From Gilliamella sp. B3022 (GTDB lineage: Bacteria; Pseudomonadota; Gammaproteobacteria; Enterobacterales; Orbaceae): a DNA stretch of 64,000 bases. Shown here piece after piece: positions 1-9,952 of this stretch; within the stretch, counting starts at the first letter, position 1; every line of letters starts with the position of its first letter. The stretch covers positions 1,337,306-1,401,305 of the forward strand of contig NZ_CP071867.1 of assembly GCF_028751545.1 (NCBI RefSeq), read 5' to 3'. The position numbers were made by a program, and so were the translations under genes. The notes under the pieces were generated by a model. It searched no databases. It was given only the letters and a program-made list of their open reading frames with translations, and was not told the origin of the DNA.

Positions 1-189
1 TATCTTAAAGTAAATGGCATTTTAGTTTATGCTACCTGTTCAATCCTACTTGATGAAAATAAATTACAAATTGAGCGTTTTTTGCAAGAAAACAGCAATG
101 CCCAACTTGTGGGTGACATGAAACAATTTTTACCGACTGCACAAGGTGGTGATGGTTTTTTCTATTCTGTTTTAAAAAAAAAGAGTTAG
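1..189 (+). CDS. rsmB: 16S rRNA m5C967 methyltransferase RsmB, C-terminal end (partial)
   Basis: The open frame enters from the left edge and stops at 187-189, giving 62 residues. It carries the YATCS motif of RNA m5C methyltransferases, whose cysteine (about residue 13 of the fragment) takes part in catalysis, and ends with a GDGFFY segment typical of the RsmB/RsmF C-terminus. RsmB methylates C967 of 16S rRNA using S-adenosylmethionine in the cytoplasm. The fit to the E. coli RsmB tail is close (YATCS, then ENKLQI, then DGFFY). The N-terminal NusB-like domain and most of the catalytic domain lie outside the window. In E. coli trkA follows rsmB; here nothing recognisable follows for 740 bp. 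Confidence 0.85.
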   Translation, partial: YLKVNGILVYATCSILLDENKLQIERFLQENSNAQLVGDMKQFLPTAQGGDGFFYSVLKKKS

Positions 190-929
190 TGCATTTTAAA
201 AATGTCATGCTCTATTAAAAAATAATTAATGCATTACCGTTGTGCTACTTGCTGTAATTTTAATTAATTTAGCTAGTTGCTTACTATGTTATAATACTTT
301 TGCTTTTATCGTCGTTTTACTCTTCAATAACAGGTGTCATATCTTATAAAAGTACAGGATAGATATTACATTGGTATGTATCATGCTGAAATCTTAATGG
401 ATTCGAATAAGTTATTCATTAATTCAGGGTGATATTTATAAAATTTTGCTCTATTTGTCCTAAAGTTAACCTTTGTAATCATTTTTAATCTTTTAATTTA
501 TGCCTTTGTAAGCCATAAGCAAATTGATAGGTTAATACCTCATCAAACCATATTTCAAGTATTGCTGGCATGTGAAACCAATACACAAGGTATTTTAGCA
601 CGATTAGATCATGCTAAGTAAAGCGACTTGTTCTTCTTATACATTGATTTTGTAATCTGGATAAAATTGGTGAATATTACGAATTTTCAAATTAATAATC
701 ATCTTTTGCAGTAATATTTTGATGGTTTTGTTCGCTATAAAATGGATGTTTGAATATAAAATTACATATTTTGTAAAAAATATTTAGGAGTCTATACCGT
801 TTTAAATATTTTGTGTTCAAATATTTGAATTTAAAAGTTGAATATTAGATAAGCTAAATTCCAATTTGGACAATCTTTTGTAGATATGCTAAATTCTGAT
901 TTCGTTTTACGTTATAATGATTTTCTGAT
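190..929. other. Gene-poor interval between rsmB and serB
   Basis: This AT-rich stretch of about 740 bp has no convincing gene. On the + strand an open stretch of 59 codons runs from 442 to a stop at 619-621 without any ATG, GTG or TTG start in frame. Its translation has a hydrophobic run (LTFVIIFNLLIYAF) followed by a polar tail ending in ILARLDHAK, so it could be a decayed small membrane protein. No tRNA-like or terminator structure was found. A TATAAT at 913-918 probably belongs to the serB promoter. Confidence 0.5.
913..918 (+). promoter_or_regulatory. Candidate -10 box of serB
   Basis: A perfect TATAAT sits 11 bases upstream of the serB ATG at 930. Initiation at the usual 6-8 bases downstream would start the mRNA about 4-6 bases before the start codon, that is, almost leaderless. 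No good -35 element is placed 16-18 bp upstream, and no Shine-Dalgarno motif precedes the ATG. The assignment is inferred from sequence only. Confidence 0.35.
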
Positions 930-1904
930 ATGGCTTACACACTCACCTATAATGATTTACCTGAAAATATTCAAGATTGGCAAGGATTACCGCTTTCTTT
1001 AAATGGTTGTGAGGTTGTTCCGCTTGATTACAATGCAGGTAAAACCGGTTGGATTATTTATGGAAAGAAATTGAATAAAACAATATTATCAACATTCCAA
1101 AATAAACTGGCTATGCCAATGGTGATTGTGTCATCGTGGACAATCAAAACCTATCAAATTGTTCGTATCGCTGGGGTAATGCCTAAAAAAGCTAAATCCA
1201 TCTCACTGACTTTAGGTATTGATGTTGCACCAATTGATAATCTACCAACGTTGCATTCTCCTGGTCTACTTATCATGGATATGGATTCAACTGCAATTGG
1301 CATTGAATGTATTGATGAATTGGCTAAATTGCATGGGGTTGGCGAGCAAGTTGCTGCCGTTACTGAACAAGCTATGCGCGGAGAACTAGATTTTTCAACT
1401 AGTTTACGTAAAAGAGTTGCGACATTAAAAGGTGCATCTCAAAACATCTTACAAGAAGTGAAAGACAGGCTACCACTTACGCCAGGACTAACTTATTTAG
1501 TTCGTGAGTTGTACAAAAAAAATTGGCATGTTGCTATTGCCTCTGGGGGATTTACCTATTTTGCTGATCATCTTAAACAAAAATTAAAGTTAGTTGATGC
1601 TTATGCTAATCAATTAGAAATTAAAAATGACAAACTAACTGGTAAAGTGATTGGTGATATTGTGGATGCTAAGTACAAGGCAAGAACATTGCAGCAATTA
1701 GCAGCTTCGCTTGATATTCCAATTGAACAAACTGTTGCAATTGGTGATGGAGCAAATGATTTAATGATGATTCGGATTGCTGGACTTGGCGTAGCTTATC
1801 ATGGTAAACCCAAAGTTGTTGAAAAGGCGAGAATTAGTATTAATTATGCAGATTTAACTGGTTTATGGTGTATTTTATCAACCAGTTTATTAAGTGAAGG
1901 TTAG
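930..1904 (+). CDS. serB: Phosphoserine phosphatase SerB
   Basis: SerB removes phosphate from O-phospho-L-serine, the last step of serine synthesis, in the cytoplasm. The 324 residues match the E. coli length (322). An N-terminal regulatory region is followed by a HAD phosphatase domain: motif I DMDST with nucleophile Asp117 and Asp119, the SGG motif II near residue 205, and GDGAND motif III near residue 272. The start is fixed by alignment of the opening residues (MAYTLTYNDLPENI) with E. coli SerB. No Shine-Dalgarno motif is visible, and a TATAAT lies just upstream. The radA ribosome-binding site overlaps its stop codon, so serB-radA is an operon, as in E. coli. Confidence 0.97.
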   Translation: MAYTLTYNDLPENIQDWQGLPLSLNGCEVVPLDYNAGKTGWIIYGKKLNKTILSTFQNKLAMPMVIVSSWTIKTYQIVRIAGVMPKKAKSISLTLGIDVAPIDNLPTLHSPGLLIMDMDSTAIGIECIDELAKLHGVGEQVAAVTEQAMRGELDFSTSLRKRVATLKGASQNILQEVKDRLPLTPGLTYLVRELYKKNWHVAIASGGFTYFADHLKQKLKLVDAYANQLEIKNDKLTGKVIGDIVDAKYKARTLQQLAASLDIPIEQTVAIGDGANDLMMIRIAGLGVAYHGKPKVVEKARISINYADLTGLWCILSTSLLSEG

Positions 1905-1913
1905 GAGAATAAC

Positions 1914-3290
1914 TTGGCAAAAACCGTTAAACGTGCTTATGTGTGTAATGATTGTGGTGCAGATTATCCGCGCTGGCAAGGTCAGTGTAGTGCTTGCCAT
2001 GCTTGGAATACGATTACTGAAGTTAGGTTAGCAAGCACCTCATCACGTAATGACAGATTAACGGGTTACGCTGGTGGAACAGGTCAAGCCAAGATTCAAA
2101 AATTATCGGAAATTAGTTTAGAAGCCTTACCAAGATTTTCAACTGGATTTTTTGAATTCGATCGTGTGTTAGGTGGCGGAGTTGTGCCTGGCAGTGCCAT
2201 ATTAATTGGCGGTAATCCAGGGGCTGGAAAAAGTACTTTATTGTTACAAACGATGAGTAAATTATCTGTACAAATGAATACATTGTATGTAACAGGTGAA
2301 GAATCACTGCAACAAGTTGCTATGCGGGCTCATAGATTAGGTTTACCAACCGATAATATTAATATGTTATCTGAAACCAGCATTGAACAAATTTGTCTAC
2401 AGGCTGAACAATCACAACCTAAACTTATGGTAATTGACTCAATTCAAGTGATGCACCTTGCCGATATTCAATCTTCACCTGGAAGCGTGGCACAAGTGCG
2501 GGAAACTGCAGCTTATTTAACACGCTTTGCCAAAACAAAAGGGATTGCCATTATTATGGTTGGACATGTCACTAAAGATGGTTCGCTGGCAGGTCCAAAA
2601 GTCCTTGAGCACTGTATTGACTGTTCCATTTTATTAGATGGGGATGCCGATTCTCGTTTTAGAACGCTACGCAGTCATAAAAACCGTTTTGGTGCAGTAA
2701 ATGAACTTGGTGTATTTGCCATGACAGAACAAGGTTTAAAAGAGGTCAGTAATCCATCTGCGATATTCTTAAGTCGCGGTGATGAGATGTTGCCCGGCAG
2801 TTCGGTCATGGTACTTTGGGAAGGAACGCGTCCACTATTGGTTGAGATTCAGGCTTTAGTTGATCACTCTATATATGGTAACCCTAGACGCGTTACCGTA
2901 GGTCTTGATCAAAATAGATTGGCGTTATTGTTAGCTGTTTTGCACCGTCATGGTGGATTACAAATGGCCGATCAAGATATTTTTGTTAATGTTGTTGGTG
3001 GCGTAAAAGTTACTGAAACTAGTGCTGATTTGGCATTGATAGCTGCATTAGTATCAAGTTTTCGTAATCGTCCTTTACCGCAAGACGTTGTGATATTGGG
3101 CGAAATTGGTCTAGGTGGTGAAATTCGTCCGGTACCAAGTGGGCAAGAGAGAATTTTTGAAGCAGCTAAACATGGTTTTAAAAAAGCGATTGTACCGTTT
3201 GCAAATATGCCTAAAAAGAAACCCGACAATATGCAGATTTTTGCAGTGAAGAAAGTATCAGAAGCTTTAGATATTTTGAGTGATTTTTAA
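1914..3290 (+). CDS. radA: DNA repair protein RadA
   Basis: RadA is a RecA-like ATPase that drives branch migration of recombination intermediates. The 458-residue protein has an N-terminal C4 zinc finger (Cys11, Cys14, Cys25, Cys28), a Walker A motif GGNPGAGKST near residue 99, the family-specific KNRFG motif near residue 256 and a C-terminal Lon-protease-like domain. The start is a TTG codon, supported by TAGGAG at 1902-1907, which overlaps the serB stop, and by MAKTVKRAYVCNDCGADYPRWQ matching the E. coli N-terminus in place. It is translated 9 bases behind serB. A GC-rich inverted repeat follows at 3311-3338. Confidence 0.96.
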   Translation: MAKTVKRAYVCNDCGADYPRWQGQCSACHAWNTITEVRLASTSSRNDRLTGYAGGTGQAKIQKLSEISLEALPRFSTGFFEFDRVLGGGVVPGSAILIGGNPGAGKSTLLLQTMSKLSVQMNTLYVTGEESLQQVAMRAHRLGLPTDNINMLSETSIEQICLQAEQSQPKLMVIDSIQVMHLADIQSSPGSVAQVRETAAYLTRFAKTKGIAIIMVGHVTKDGSLAGPKVLEHCIDCSILLDGDADSRFRTLRSHKNRFGAVNELGVFAMTEQGLKEVSNPSAIFLSRGDEMLPGSSVMVLWEGTRPLLVEIQALVDHSIYGNPRRVTVGLDQNRLALLLAVLHRHGGLQMADQDIFVNVVGGVKVTETSADLALIAALVSSFRNRPLPQDVVILGEIGLGGEIRPVPSGQERIFEAAKHGFKKAIVPFANMPKKKPDNMQIFAVKKVSEALDILSDF

Positions 3291-3310
3291 CAATATGTTT
3301 AATAAAGATT

Positions 3311-3338
3311 ATTCCGTCGATATTGTTTTCGGCGGAAT
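3311..3338. terminator. Hairpin between convergent radA and ppnN
   Basis: ATTCCGTCGA (3311-3320) pairs with TCGGCGGAAT (3329-3338), a 10-bp stem with one G-U pair on the + strand and an 8-base loop. It lies between two convergent genes and probably ends transcription. There is no strong T run on either side, so the call is tentative. Confidence 0.5.
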
Positions 3339-3366
3339 ATTATAATAGTTGGGTTTTGGCTTTCTG

Positions 3367-4743
3367 TTAATAACAAATCTCATAACAGGGTTGGTAAGCG
3401 GTTCCTCCTGGTAGTTTCATGCGGTCTTGTTTTATAAAACTTCTTAATAAATTATCAAGCTGTTTCATAATTTCAGGATCACCTTGTAATTTATATCGCC
3501 CATGTTCGGCAATTTGTTTCATACCAAATTCTTTGACATTGCCGGCAACAATACCCGAGAACGCTCTACGTAAATCTGCCGCCAGTAATTCAACAGGTTG
3601 GTTTTTATGCAGATTTAATGCAGCCATATTTTTGTGCAGTGGTTCAAAAGGATGTTGTAGGGATTCATCAATTTTTAATAGCCAGTTAAACCCATAAGCA
3701 TCACCCGTTTTTAAGCGCGAAGATTTTACGTGTTTTACTCCATCTTTCATAATACGAGCAACTTGTTCAGGTGAGTCAATCACAATTTGATAAAGCTTGG
3801 TTGCTTCTTCGCCTAATGTATTACGTACAAAATCATCAATGGCTGCAAAATAACCTTCACACTCTTTAGGACCAGTTAAAATTAGTGGTAGAGTCTGGTT
3901 TTTATTAGCAGGATTCAACATGATACCCAGAATATAAAGTAATTCTTCGGCTGTTCCAGGTCCGCCTGGGAATATAATAATACCGTGTGCCATTCTTACA
4001 AACGCTTCAAGACGTTTTTCAATATCCGGCATAATAATCAGTTCATTTACTAATGCATTTGGGGGTTCGGCAGCAATAATTGATGGTTCGGTCATGCCAA
4101 TAAACCGGCTATCTTTATAACGTTGTTGTGCATGACCTACCGCGGCGCCTTTCATTGGTGCTTCCATTATGCCAGGGCCACAACCAGTACAAATGTTAAG
4201 CTCACGCAATCCTAGTTGTAAACCAACTTGACGAGCATAATAATATTCGCTTTCATTAATTGAGTGTCCACCCCAACAAACAATGAGATTGGGTTCTTCA
4301 CCAACATGCAGTGCGTTAGCATTACGTAAAATTGAAAAAACAAGGTTGGTGATGTAGTAAGAGCGTTCTTTTTCAAGTTTATCATTAGGAACTAAATGTT
4401 TTATTGCAATTATTTGGCTATTTAAAAAAAGAATATCACGTAAAACGGCAAATAGATTAGCTTGAATTGAACGAATAATTCTTTTATCAACAAATGCACT
4501 TTCAGGTGCATTAATAAGCTCTAGTTTAACTCCCCTTTCTTTACTAATAACATTAATTTCGAAAGATTGGAATCTATCTAACAGATCTTTAGTATTATCG
4601 GTTTTACTGCCGGCATTGAGTGTTGCTAAAGAACAATTTCTAAATAACTGATAAAGATCACTATTAGCTGATTTTTTTAAAATATCAACTTCAGCTTGAG
4701 CAAGTAAGTCCATTGATCCTAATGGGCTAATATGGGTAATCAT
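3367..4743 (-). CDS. ppnN: Nucleotide 5'-monophosphate nucleosidase PpnN (LOG family)
   Basis: PpnN (YgdH in E. coli) cleaves the N-glycosidic bond of purine and pyrimidine monophosphates; in E. coli it is activated by (p)ppGpp. The protein carries the LOG-family PGGxGTAEE motif ([13 protein letters not shown]) and the upstream [16 protein letters not shown] stretch, and is nearly co-linear with the 454-residue E. coli protein. Two in-frame ATGs exist. The one at 4743 ([12 protein letters not shown]) is chosen because GGAGG lies upstream at proper spacing and overlaps the other ATG (4755), and because E. coli PpnN starts at the same residue. The gene converges on radA. Confidence 0.95.
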   Translation of the reverse strand: MITHISPLGSMDLLAQAEVDILKKSANSDLYQLFRNCSLATLNAGSKTDNTKDLLDRFQSFEINVISKERGVKLELINAPESAFVDKRIIRSIQANLFAVLRDILFLNSQIIAIKHLVPNDKLEKERSYYITNLVFSILRNANALHVGEEPNLIVCWGGHSINESEYYYARQVGLQLGLRELNICTGCGPGIMEAPMKGAAVGHAQQRYKDSRFIGMTEPSIIAAEPPNALVNELIIMPDIEKRLEAFVRMAHGIIIFPGGPGTAEELLYILGIMLNPANKNQTLPLILTGPKECEGYFAAIDDFVRNTLGEEATKLYQIVIDSPEQVARIMKDGVKHVKSSRLKTGDAYGFNWLLKIDESLQHPFEPLHKNMAALNLHKNQPVELLAADLRRAFSGIVAGNVKEFGMKQIAEHGRYKLQGDPEIMKQLDNLLRSFIKQDRMKLPGGTAYQPCYEICY

Positions 4744-5390
4744 TACAACCTCCATTTGACGGTTTTATCGGCAAAAAATTATTATATATTCAAATAGAAT
4801 AAAAAATAAGTAAAGCTGATAATAACGTAATTTATAAATAAGTTAATTTATGGAATATGAAAAATTTAACTGATCTTTTCTAATCAACTATTTTTCAATA
4901 GGATATTCAACAAGGATTTGAATGTAATTGTAGTATAAAATTAGATCAATTTTAATCATTGATAACAGTGATTGATTAACTCACTATGAAGATATAGAAA
5001 ATGAATTTAGTTTATTAATGACTATGTAAACGAATAATCCAATACTGATATAGAAGAAGATATTTAATTAAAAAAAATTTAATTCATAAACAAAAAGATA
5101 TTCTGTAGGTTCATTTCTTTCGAACTGCACCTATTATTCCTTGCTACATTAACGCTATCTATGCAGGGAACAGTAATAATAACGTCAAGTCTAAAATAAA
5201 AAATAAATCAATTTTTGTTATGTTGATATGAAATAGTTGCTTATAGTCAATAAATTAAGACTGTGCTAGACTTAACTAAACTCTGAAGCTATTTTTCCTA
5301 AGTGATAATGTTATTCATATGGTCAATTAGCCGCGGTATAGTGCAGAAATGGCTATGCTTCCCGATTTGGATAAGGTGTTTAAATTCTAT
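4744..5390. other. Non-coding interval between divergent ppnN and moaA
   Basis: About 600 bp of very AT-rich DNA separate the divergent ppnN and moaA genes. No ORF with a start and ribosome-binding site is visible, nor a recognisable molybdenum-cofactor riboswitch upstream of moaA. A short stretch around 5100-5190 is more GC-balanced and reads open for some 35 codons without a start. It may be a relic or chance. Confidence 0.4.
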
Positions 5391-6365
5391 ATGCAATTAG
5401 TTGATAACTATCAACGGCGATTTCAATATTTGCGTTTATCGATTACTGAGCTGTGTAATTTTCAGTGCCAGTATTGTTTACCAAATGGTTATCGACCTAA
5501 TAAAAATCATACGTTTCTTTCACTGAATGAAATTGATAATATTGTATCTGCCTTCAATGAACTTGGCGTAAATAAAATTCGTTTAACCGGCGGAGAACCA
5601 ACATTACGACGCGATTTTGTTGATATTTTGGCAATGATTTCTTCTTATTCTAGTATTAAGGAACTGGCAATCACTACCAATGGATCGCGTTTATTAAAAA
5701 ATATTTCACATTGGCAACAAGCTGGGCTAAATGCAATTAACATCAGTATTGATAGCCTATCTCCACACTTATTCAAATTAATCACGGGCCAAGATAAATT
5801 GAAAGAACTAGTGCAATGTGTTGAAAAATCATTGGAAGTTGGTATAAAAAAGGTCAAAATTAATACTGTTTTGATGAAAAATATGAATGACAATCTCGAT
5901 GATTATCTATTATGGATTAAACATCGTCCAATAGAATTACGTTTTATTGAGTTGATGGAAATCGGTGATAGTAATGAGGTGTTTGAACGATATCATACCG
6001 CTGGTACAATGATTGAATCACAGCTCATTGTTCAAGGATGGCAGTTACAACCAAAGATTCCATTGTCAGGACCAGCCAAAGTATATGTACATAACGATTA
6101 TCAAGGTAAAATTGGGCTAATTATGCCATATTCCAAAGATTTTTGTAAAAGCTGTAATCGATTGCGTGTGTCATCCGTTGGTAAATTACATTATTGCTTG
6201 TTTGGTAATGCAGCCGTTGATTTACGTGATTTGTTGGTAAGCCCAGATCAAAAAACACAATTACAAACCAAAATCCTTACTTCATTAATGATTAAACCAG
6301 AAAAACATTTGCTACATGATCATAATGTTGGTATCACACCGAATTTATCCTATATTGGTGGATAA
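5391..6365 (+). CDS. moaA: GTP 3',8-cyclase MoaA (molybdenum cofactor biosynthesis)
   Basis: MoaA is a radical-SAM enzyme with two 4Fe-4S clusters that turns GTP into 3',8-cyclo-GTP in the first step of molybdopterin synthesis. The N-terminal cluster motif is CNFQCQYC; RLTGGEPTLRRDF follows; the C-terminal cluster cysteines appear in KDFCKSCNRLR and in LHYCLFG. It ends with NLSYIGG, as E. coli MoaA does. The ATG at 5391 is chosen because its leader length fits E. coli MoaA and AAGGTG lies 12 bases upstream. An in-frame ATG at 5349 would add 14 residues. The 3' end overlaps convergent gluQ by 16 bases. No other moa gene is in the window. Confidence 0.94.
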   Translation: MQLVDNYQRRFQYLRLSITELCNFQCQYCLPNGYRPNKNHTFLSLNEIDNIVSAFNELGVNKIRLTGGEPTLRRDFVDILAMISSYSSIKELAITTNGSRLLKNISHWQQAGLNAINISIDSLSPHLFKLITGQDKLKELVQCVEKSLEVGIKKVKINTVLMKNMNDNLDDYLLWIKHRPIELRFIELMEIGDSNEVFERYHTAGTMIESQLIVQGWQLQPKIPLSGPAKVYVHNDYQGKIGLIMPYSKDFCKSCNRLRVSSVGKLHYCLFGNAAVDLRDLLVSPDQKTQLQTKILTSLMIKPEKHLLHDHNVGITPNLSYIGG

Positions 6366-7234
6366 CTGGCATTATGTTTTGGGATATTTGTGAGCTGCCA
6401 GTGTTGAATCGCCCAATCTAAAAGTTGCTGTTGAGATGCATCTTGCCAATCTTTTGGCACTTTTTGTCCTAAAAATTGTAAAGCTTGAACAGTTAATGCC
6501 TTAAGGTTGTTTAAATCAATAGGGCTGGCATGATTTTGTTTAGAAAGCTTGTTACCATTTTTATCTAAGGCCAAAGGTAAATGACAATATGTCGGAACAT
6601 TGAAACCTAATAGTTGATACAGTGAAATGTGTTTTGTTGTAACAGGTAGAAGATCGGCACCGCGTACTATCTCTGTAATGCCTTGCTCATGATCATCAAG
6701 TACGACCACTAGATTATAAGCAAATAACCCCTTTTTGCGATGAATAATAAAATCTTCTAAGGCATCTGCTTGTTGGACAGTTTGTTTCCCTCGTATTTTA
6801 TCAGTAAAGGCTAAAACTGGATGATTTTGTTTAATACGAATCGCCATATGTTCGCTATTAATAACAGACAACGGTCGATCACGGCAAAATCCATCATAAA
6901 TTTTATTTGCTAAACTGTGAATTCGTTGTCTTGTGCAATCACAGTAATATGCTTGTTGTTTATTAAGTAGCGATTGCAGAACAGTTTTATAACGTTTACA
7001 ACAGTTTGATTGATATAAAATTTCATCATCCCAATATAAATTGAGCGCTTCGAGAGTTTTTAAAATGAGAGTTGATGCCCCTTTAACCTCCCTAGGTGGG
7101 TCGATATCTTCAATACGAACAAGCCATTTACCACGACAGTATTTGGCTTGTAAGTAGCTGCCTAAAGCGGTCACCAACGAACCAAAGTGTAATGGTCCTG
7201 AAGGTGAGGGTGCAAAACGACCAATATATTGCAT
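6350..7234 (-). CDS. gluQ: Glutamyl-Q tRNA(Asp) synthetase GluQ
   Basis: GluQ (YadB) attaches glutamate to the queuosine base at position 34 of tRNA(Asp). It is a truncated class I glutamyl-tRNA synthetase with catalytic domain only. In the 294 residues the HIGH-type signature appears as GPLHFGSLV and the KMSKS-type loop as NKLSKQN. A zinc-binding cluster CDCTRQ appears mid-protein. No anticodon-binding domain is present, which separates it from GltX. It lies 34 bases downstream of dksA on the same strand, the dksA-gluQ order of E. coli, so the two are probably co-transcribed. Its last codons overlap convergent moaA. Confidence 0.95.
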   Translation of the reverse strand: MQYIGRFAPSPSGPLHFGSLVTALGSYLQAKYCRGKWLVRIEDIDPPREVKGASTLILKTLEALNLYWDDEILYQSNCCKRYKTVLQSLLNKQQAYYCDCTRQRIHSLANKIYDGFCRDRPLSVINSEHMAIRIKQNHPVLAFTDKIRGKQTVQQADALEDFIIHRKKGLFAYNLVVVLDDHEQGITEIVRGADLLPVTTKHISLYQLLGFNVPTYCHLPLALDKNGNKLSKQNHASPIDLNNLKALTVQALQFLGQKVPKDWQDASQQQLLDWAIQHWQLTNIPKHNASYPPI

Positions 7235-7268
7235 GGGCGTATTAAGTAAACTCGTTGATTAAATGGAA

Positions 7269-7724
7269 TTATATACCCATTTGTTTTTCTCGAAGTTCAG
7301 CTAAGGTTTTACAATCAATGCATAAATCAGCCGTTGGTCGCGCTTCTAAACGACGAATACCAATTTCAACGCCACAAGATTCACAATAACCAAAATCATC
7401 TATTTCGATTTTCTTCAATGTTTTTTCAATTTTCTTAATGAGTCGACGTTCTCTATCACGGGCGCGTAACTCAAGACTGAATTCCTCTTCTTGAGTTGCT
7501 CTATCAGCCGGATCTGGAAAATTTGCAGCTTCATCTTGCATGTGAGAAACAGTTTTACCCATTTCACCTTGTAATTGTGAAAGCCATGCTTCTAAGATAA
7601 GTTTAAAATGTTTCAATTGGTTAGGATTCATATACTCCTCACCTTTTGCCTCTTTATAAGGCTCAAGTCCTGCAATTGAAAGCAGGCTAAGAGAAGAGGT
7701 ATTTACTTTTTGTTCCTTTTTCAA
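7269..7724 (-). CDS. dksA: RNA polymerase-binding transcription factor DksA
   Basis: DksA binds the secondary channel of RNA polymerase and, with ppGpp, represses rRNA promoters and activates amino-acid promoters. The 151 residues equal the E. coli length. The coiled-coil tip carries DPAD (Asp71 and Asp74, the functional aspartates), and the C4 zinc finger uses Cys114, Cys117, Cys135 and Cys138. The start is a TTG, preceded by AAGGGG about 7 bases upstream, and its first residues line up with E. coli DksA; the first internal ATG would cut 31 residues. A poor start codon could limit its translation. gluQ follows on the same strand. Confidence 0.97.
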   Translation of the reverse strand: MKKEQKVNTSSLSLLSIAGLEPYKEAKGEEYMNPNQLKHFKLILEAWLSQLQGEMGKTVSHMQDEAANFPDPADRATQEEEFSLELRARDRERRLIKKIEKTLKKIEIDDFGYCESCGVEIGIRRLEARPTADLCIDCKTLAELREKQMGI

Positions 7725-7860
7725 AACAATCCCCTTATGTACAGATTATTTGCAGGCGGTAAACTATAGCAATAATTTAGCCTTTGGCAAATTTTTTTTA
7801 ATTTTTTTTTGCGTTAAGTAAGAGAAAAATAAAACAACTCCATGTTATTAAACAAAATAA

Positions 7861-8346
7861 TTAATTATTCCACTTTATTAAGCCATTGAGTGGACATTTA
7901 ACCACTAACTCATGCAGTTTATCGTTGTCAGGTAAAATTAAATCCGGCGCGATATCAAACAGTGGATAAAGAACAAATTCTCTACTTTTCATATGATAAT
8001 GAGGAATCGTTAATCGCTCACTATCAATAATTAAATTATCATACAGTAGAATATCCAAATCCAAGGTTCTTGCTCCCCAGCGATTGTCTTTGCGAATACG
8101 CCCTTGGGATTTCTCAATTGCTTGCAGTTCATCGAGCAAAGCTATTGGTGACAAATCTGTGGACATTTTAATCACAGCATTTAGATAATCATTTTGGTCT
8201 TTAGGGCCTAACGGTTTACTACGGTAAAATGGTGAAATAGCTAAAATATGAGTAGCAGATAACTGTTTTAATGCGGTAATAGCTCGATTGGCTTGTGCAA
8301 ATGGATCGTCCAAATTGCTACCTAATGCGATATAACAAATTGACAT
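7861..8346 (-). CDS. folK: 7,8-dihydro-6-hydroxymethylpterin pyrophosphokinase FolK
   Basis: FolK transfers pyrophosphate from ATP to 6-hydroxymethyl-7,8-dihydropterin in folate synthesis. The 161 residues match E. coli HPPK in length. The start YIALGSNLDDP and the signature DNRWGARTLDLDILLYD, with the paired aspartates that bind magnesium, are both present. In E. coli folK follows pcnB; here no pcnB is adjacent, and the next gene upstream is the divergent MmgE/PrpD gene. It reads toward dksA with a 136-base gap, so it may share transcription with dksA-gluQ. Confidence 0.95.
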   Translation of the reverse strand: MSICYIALGSNLDDPFAQANRAITALKQLSATHILAISPFYRSKPLGPKDQNDYLNAVIKMSTDLSPIALLDELQAIEKSQGRIRKDNRWGARTLDLDILLYDNLIIDSERLTIPHYHMKSREFVLYPLFDIAPDLILPDNDKLHELVVKCPLNGLIKWNN

Positions 8347-8555
8347 AATGGATTTAATTTTTTGTCGTGTTAAAAGTAAATGTTGCTCACATTATTTTAG
8401 CATATAAATTAAAAGTAAAAAAATGGATATTCAAAGTCTAAGGGTTATGACTAAAAGTTATTAAATTATAACCAGACAATCTTTAACTTATAATTTTTTA
8501 TACGTTATGGTAACCAGGTTCAGTTTGTTATGTAACGATTTTTTTGAGATGAAAA

Positions 8556-9914
8556 ATGAATTTAGGCCAACAATTAAGTTTTTTAATAGCAAATACTCCC
8601 ATAATTAACGATCCTAGGACAATTGAATGCGCAATCAATGGTGTGGTTGATTATTTTGCTAGTAGTTTACAAGCTCGTCATGAAGTCGATATCCATCGAT
8701 TGCTTAATTGGATTGATGATGAAGGGGGTAAAGCCAAAGCTTGGTTGCTAGGACAAAAAAAATTAGCGACAGCCCGTCAAGCGGCATTATTTAATGGTTT
8801 TCAAGCGCATTGTTTAGATTATGATGATGTCCATTCTGATATCCGTGGACATCCTTCCGCCGTTATTTTATCAGCACTATTTGCTAGTATACAATTAGAT
8901 GAGATTCAATCTCCTATTGATGGTAAGCGTTTTTTGACCGCTTATGTTATTGGTATTGAAGTTATGGCGAGACTAGGTAAAAGCGTTAATCCAAAGCATT
9001 ATGAAAAAGGATGGCATGCAACTCTCACCTTAGGTGGTATCGCTGCCACAGCTGCTATTTGTTACCTTTATAATGAACCTTTTTTGCGGCAAGCTTTGAC
9101 ATTGTCGGCGACTCAAGCATCAGGTATCCGTCTAGTGATGGGTACCCCCATTAAGTTTTTGCATGCAGGGTTAGCCGCTCAGCATGCGATACAATCTGTT
9201 CAATGGTTACGCAGTGGAATCACTGCAGAGAAGGACTTTTTAGACGAAAAACTAGGATTTTTAGCTGTTTATGGGCAGGGTAATGATAATTTTGATTTAA
9301 GTCAGTGGGGAATCGTTTGGAGAATAGAACACCCTGGGCTATGGTTTAAAACCTATTGTTTTTGTTCTGCCGCAGCTTATATTGCTGATGCTGGTCAGTT
9401 ACTTTATCAACACCTACAATTTAATGTTCACCATATTAGCCATATTACCCTATTTTTTTCACCAGTAAACAGTGATGCCGCATTAATCTATAATAATCCT
9501 GTAATAGCTGAGCAGGGGCGGTTTTCAGCTGAATATATTTTAGCGTTAACTCTATTAGGTATCCCGCTTAATTTTGAGCAATTTAGATCCAATCCTATTC
9601 CAGGACAGATTCGAATACTGATGCAAAAAATGCAGCGTAGTTATCAAATCAACCTTGCCCCCCATGCTGACGCCTATAACGGTCGATATGTTGTAATTGA
9701 AATTGAGCTAGATACAGGAGAAAAAATTAGTCAACGTATTGATGTTCCTAAAGGATCACCTAGAAATCCTTATAGCCAAATGGAGATGTTATTAAAACTA
9801 ACAGATGCAATCAAAGACCAACAAAAAGCAAAAAGTTTATTAGCTGATATCAAAAATTTAGCCTCAGGTTTAACGATTAACCAATTTATAGCACAGTATG
9901 TTTTAACATTGTAA
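8556..9914 (+). CDS. MmgE/PrpD family protein (possible epimerase or dehydratase)
   Basis: The 452-residue protein has the MmgE/PrpD fold signature: an N-terminal helical region with QAALFNGFQAHCLDYDDVH near residues 78-96, GWHATLTLGGIAATAA near residue 154, and KFLHAGLAAQHA near residue 207. The family includes 2-methylcitrate dehydratase (PrpD), cis-aconitate decarboxylase and iminodisuccinate epimerase. No prpBC genes are near, so PrpD itself is unlikely. The next genes, convergent on the other strand, are an amino-acid ABC importer, a GNAT protein and a C-N lyase of the fumarase/aspartase superfamily. An epimerase that prepares an N-substituted aspartate for the lyase would fit. That is inference. 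Substrate unknown. Confidence 0.85.
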   Translation: MNLGQQLSFLIANTPIINDPRTIECAINGVVDYFASSLQARHEVDIHRLLNWIDDEGGKAKAWLLGQKKLATARQAALFNGFQAHCLDYDDVHSDIRGHPSAVILSALFASIQLDEIQSPIDGKRFLTAYVIGIEVMARLGKSVNPKHYEKGWHATLTLGGIAATAAICYLYNEPFLRQALTLSATQASGIRLVMGTPIKFLHAGLAAQHAIQSVQWLRSGITAEKDFLDEKLGFLAVYGQGNDNFDLSQWGIVWRIEHPGLWFKTYCFCSAAAYIADAGQLLYQHLQFNVHHISHITLFFSPVNSDAALIYNNPVIAEQGRFSAEYILALTLLGIPLNFEQFRSNPIPGQIRILMQKMQRSYQINLAPHADAYNGRYVVIEIELDTGEKISQRIDVPKGSPRNPYSQMEMLLKLTDAIKDQQKAKSLLADIKNLASGLTINQFIAQYVLTL

Positions 9915-9952
9915 AATGAAAATGCTAAATAAGTTTTATTGACTTATCTTGA

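Noticed and set aside
5100-5348. Possible molybdenum-cofactor riboswitch upstream of moaA
   Set aside because: A CTGCACCT word recalls the E. coli moaA leader, but I could not find the expected paired regions around it.
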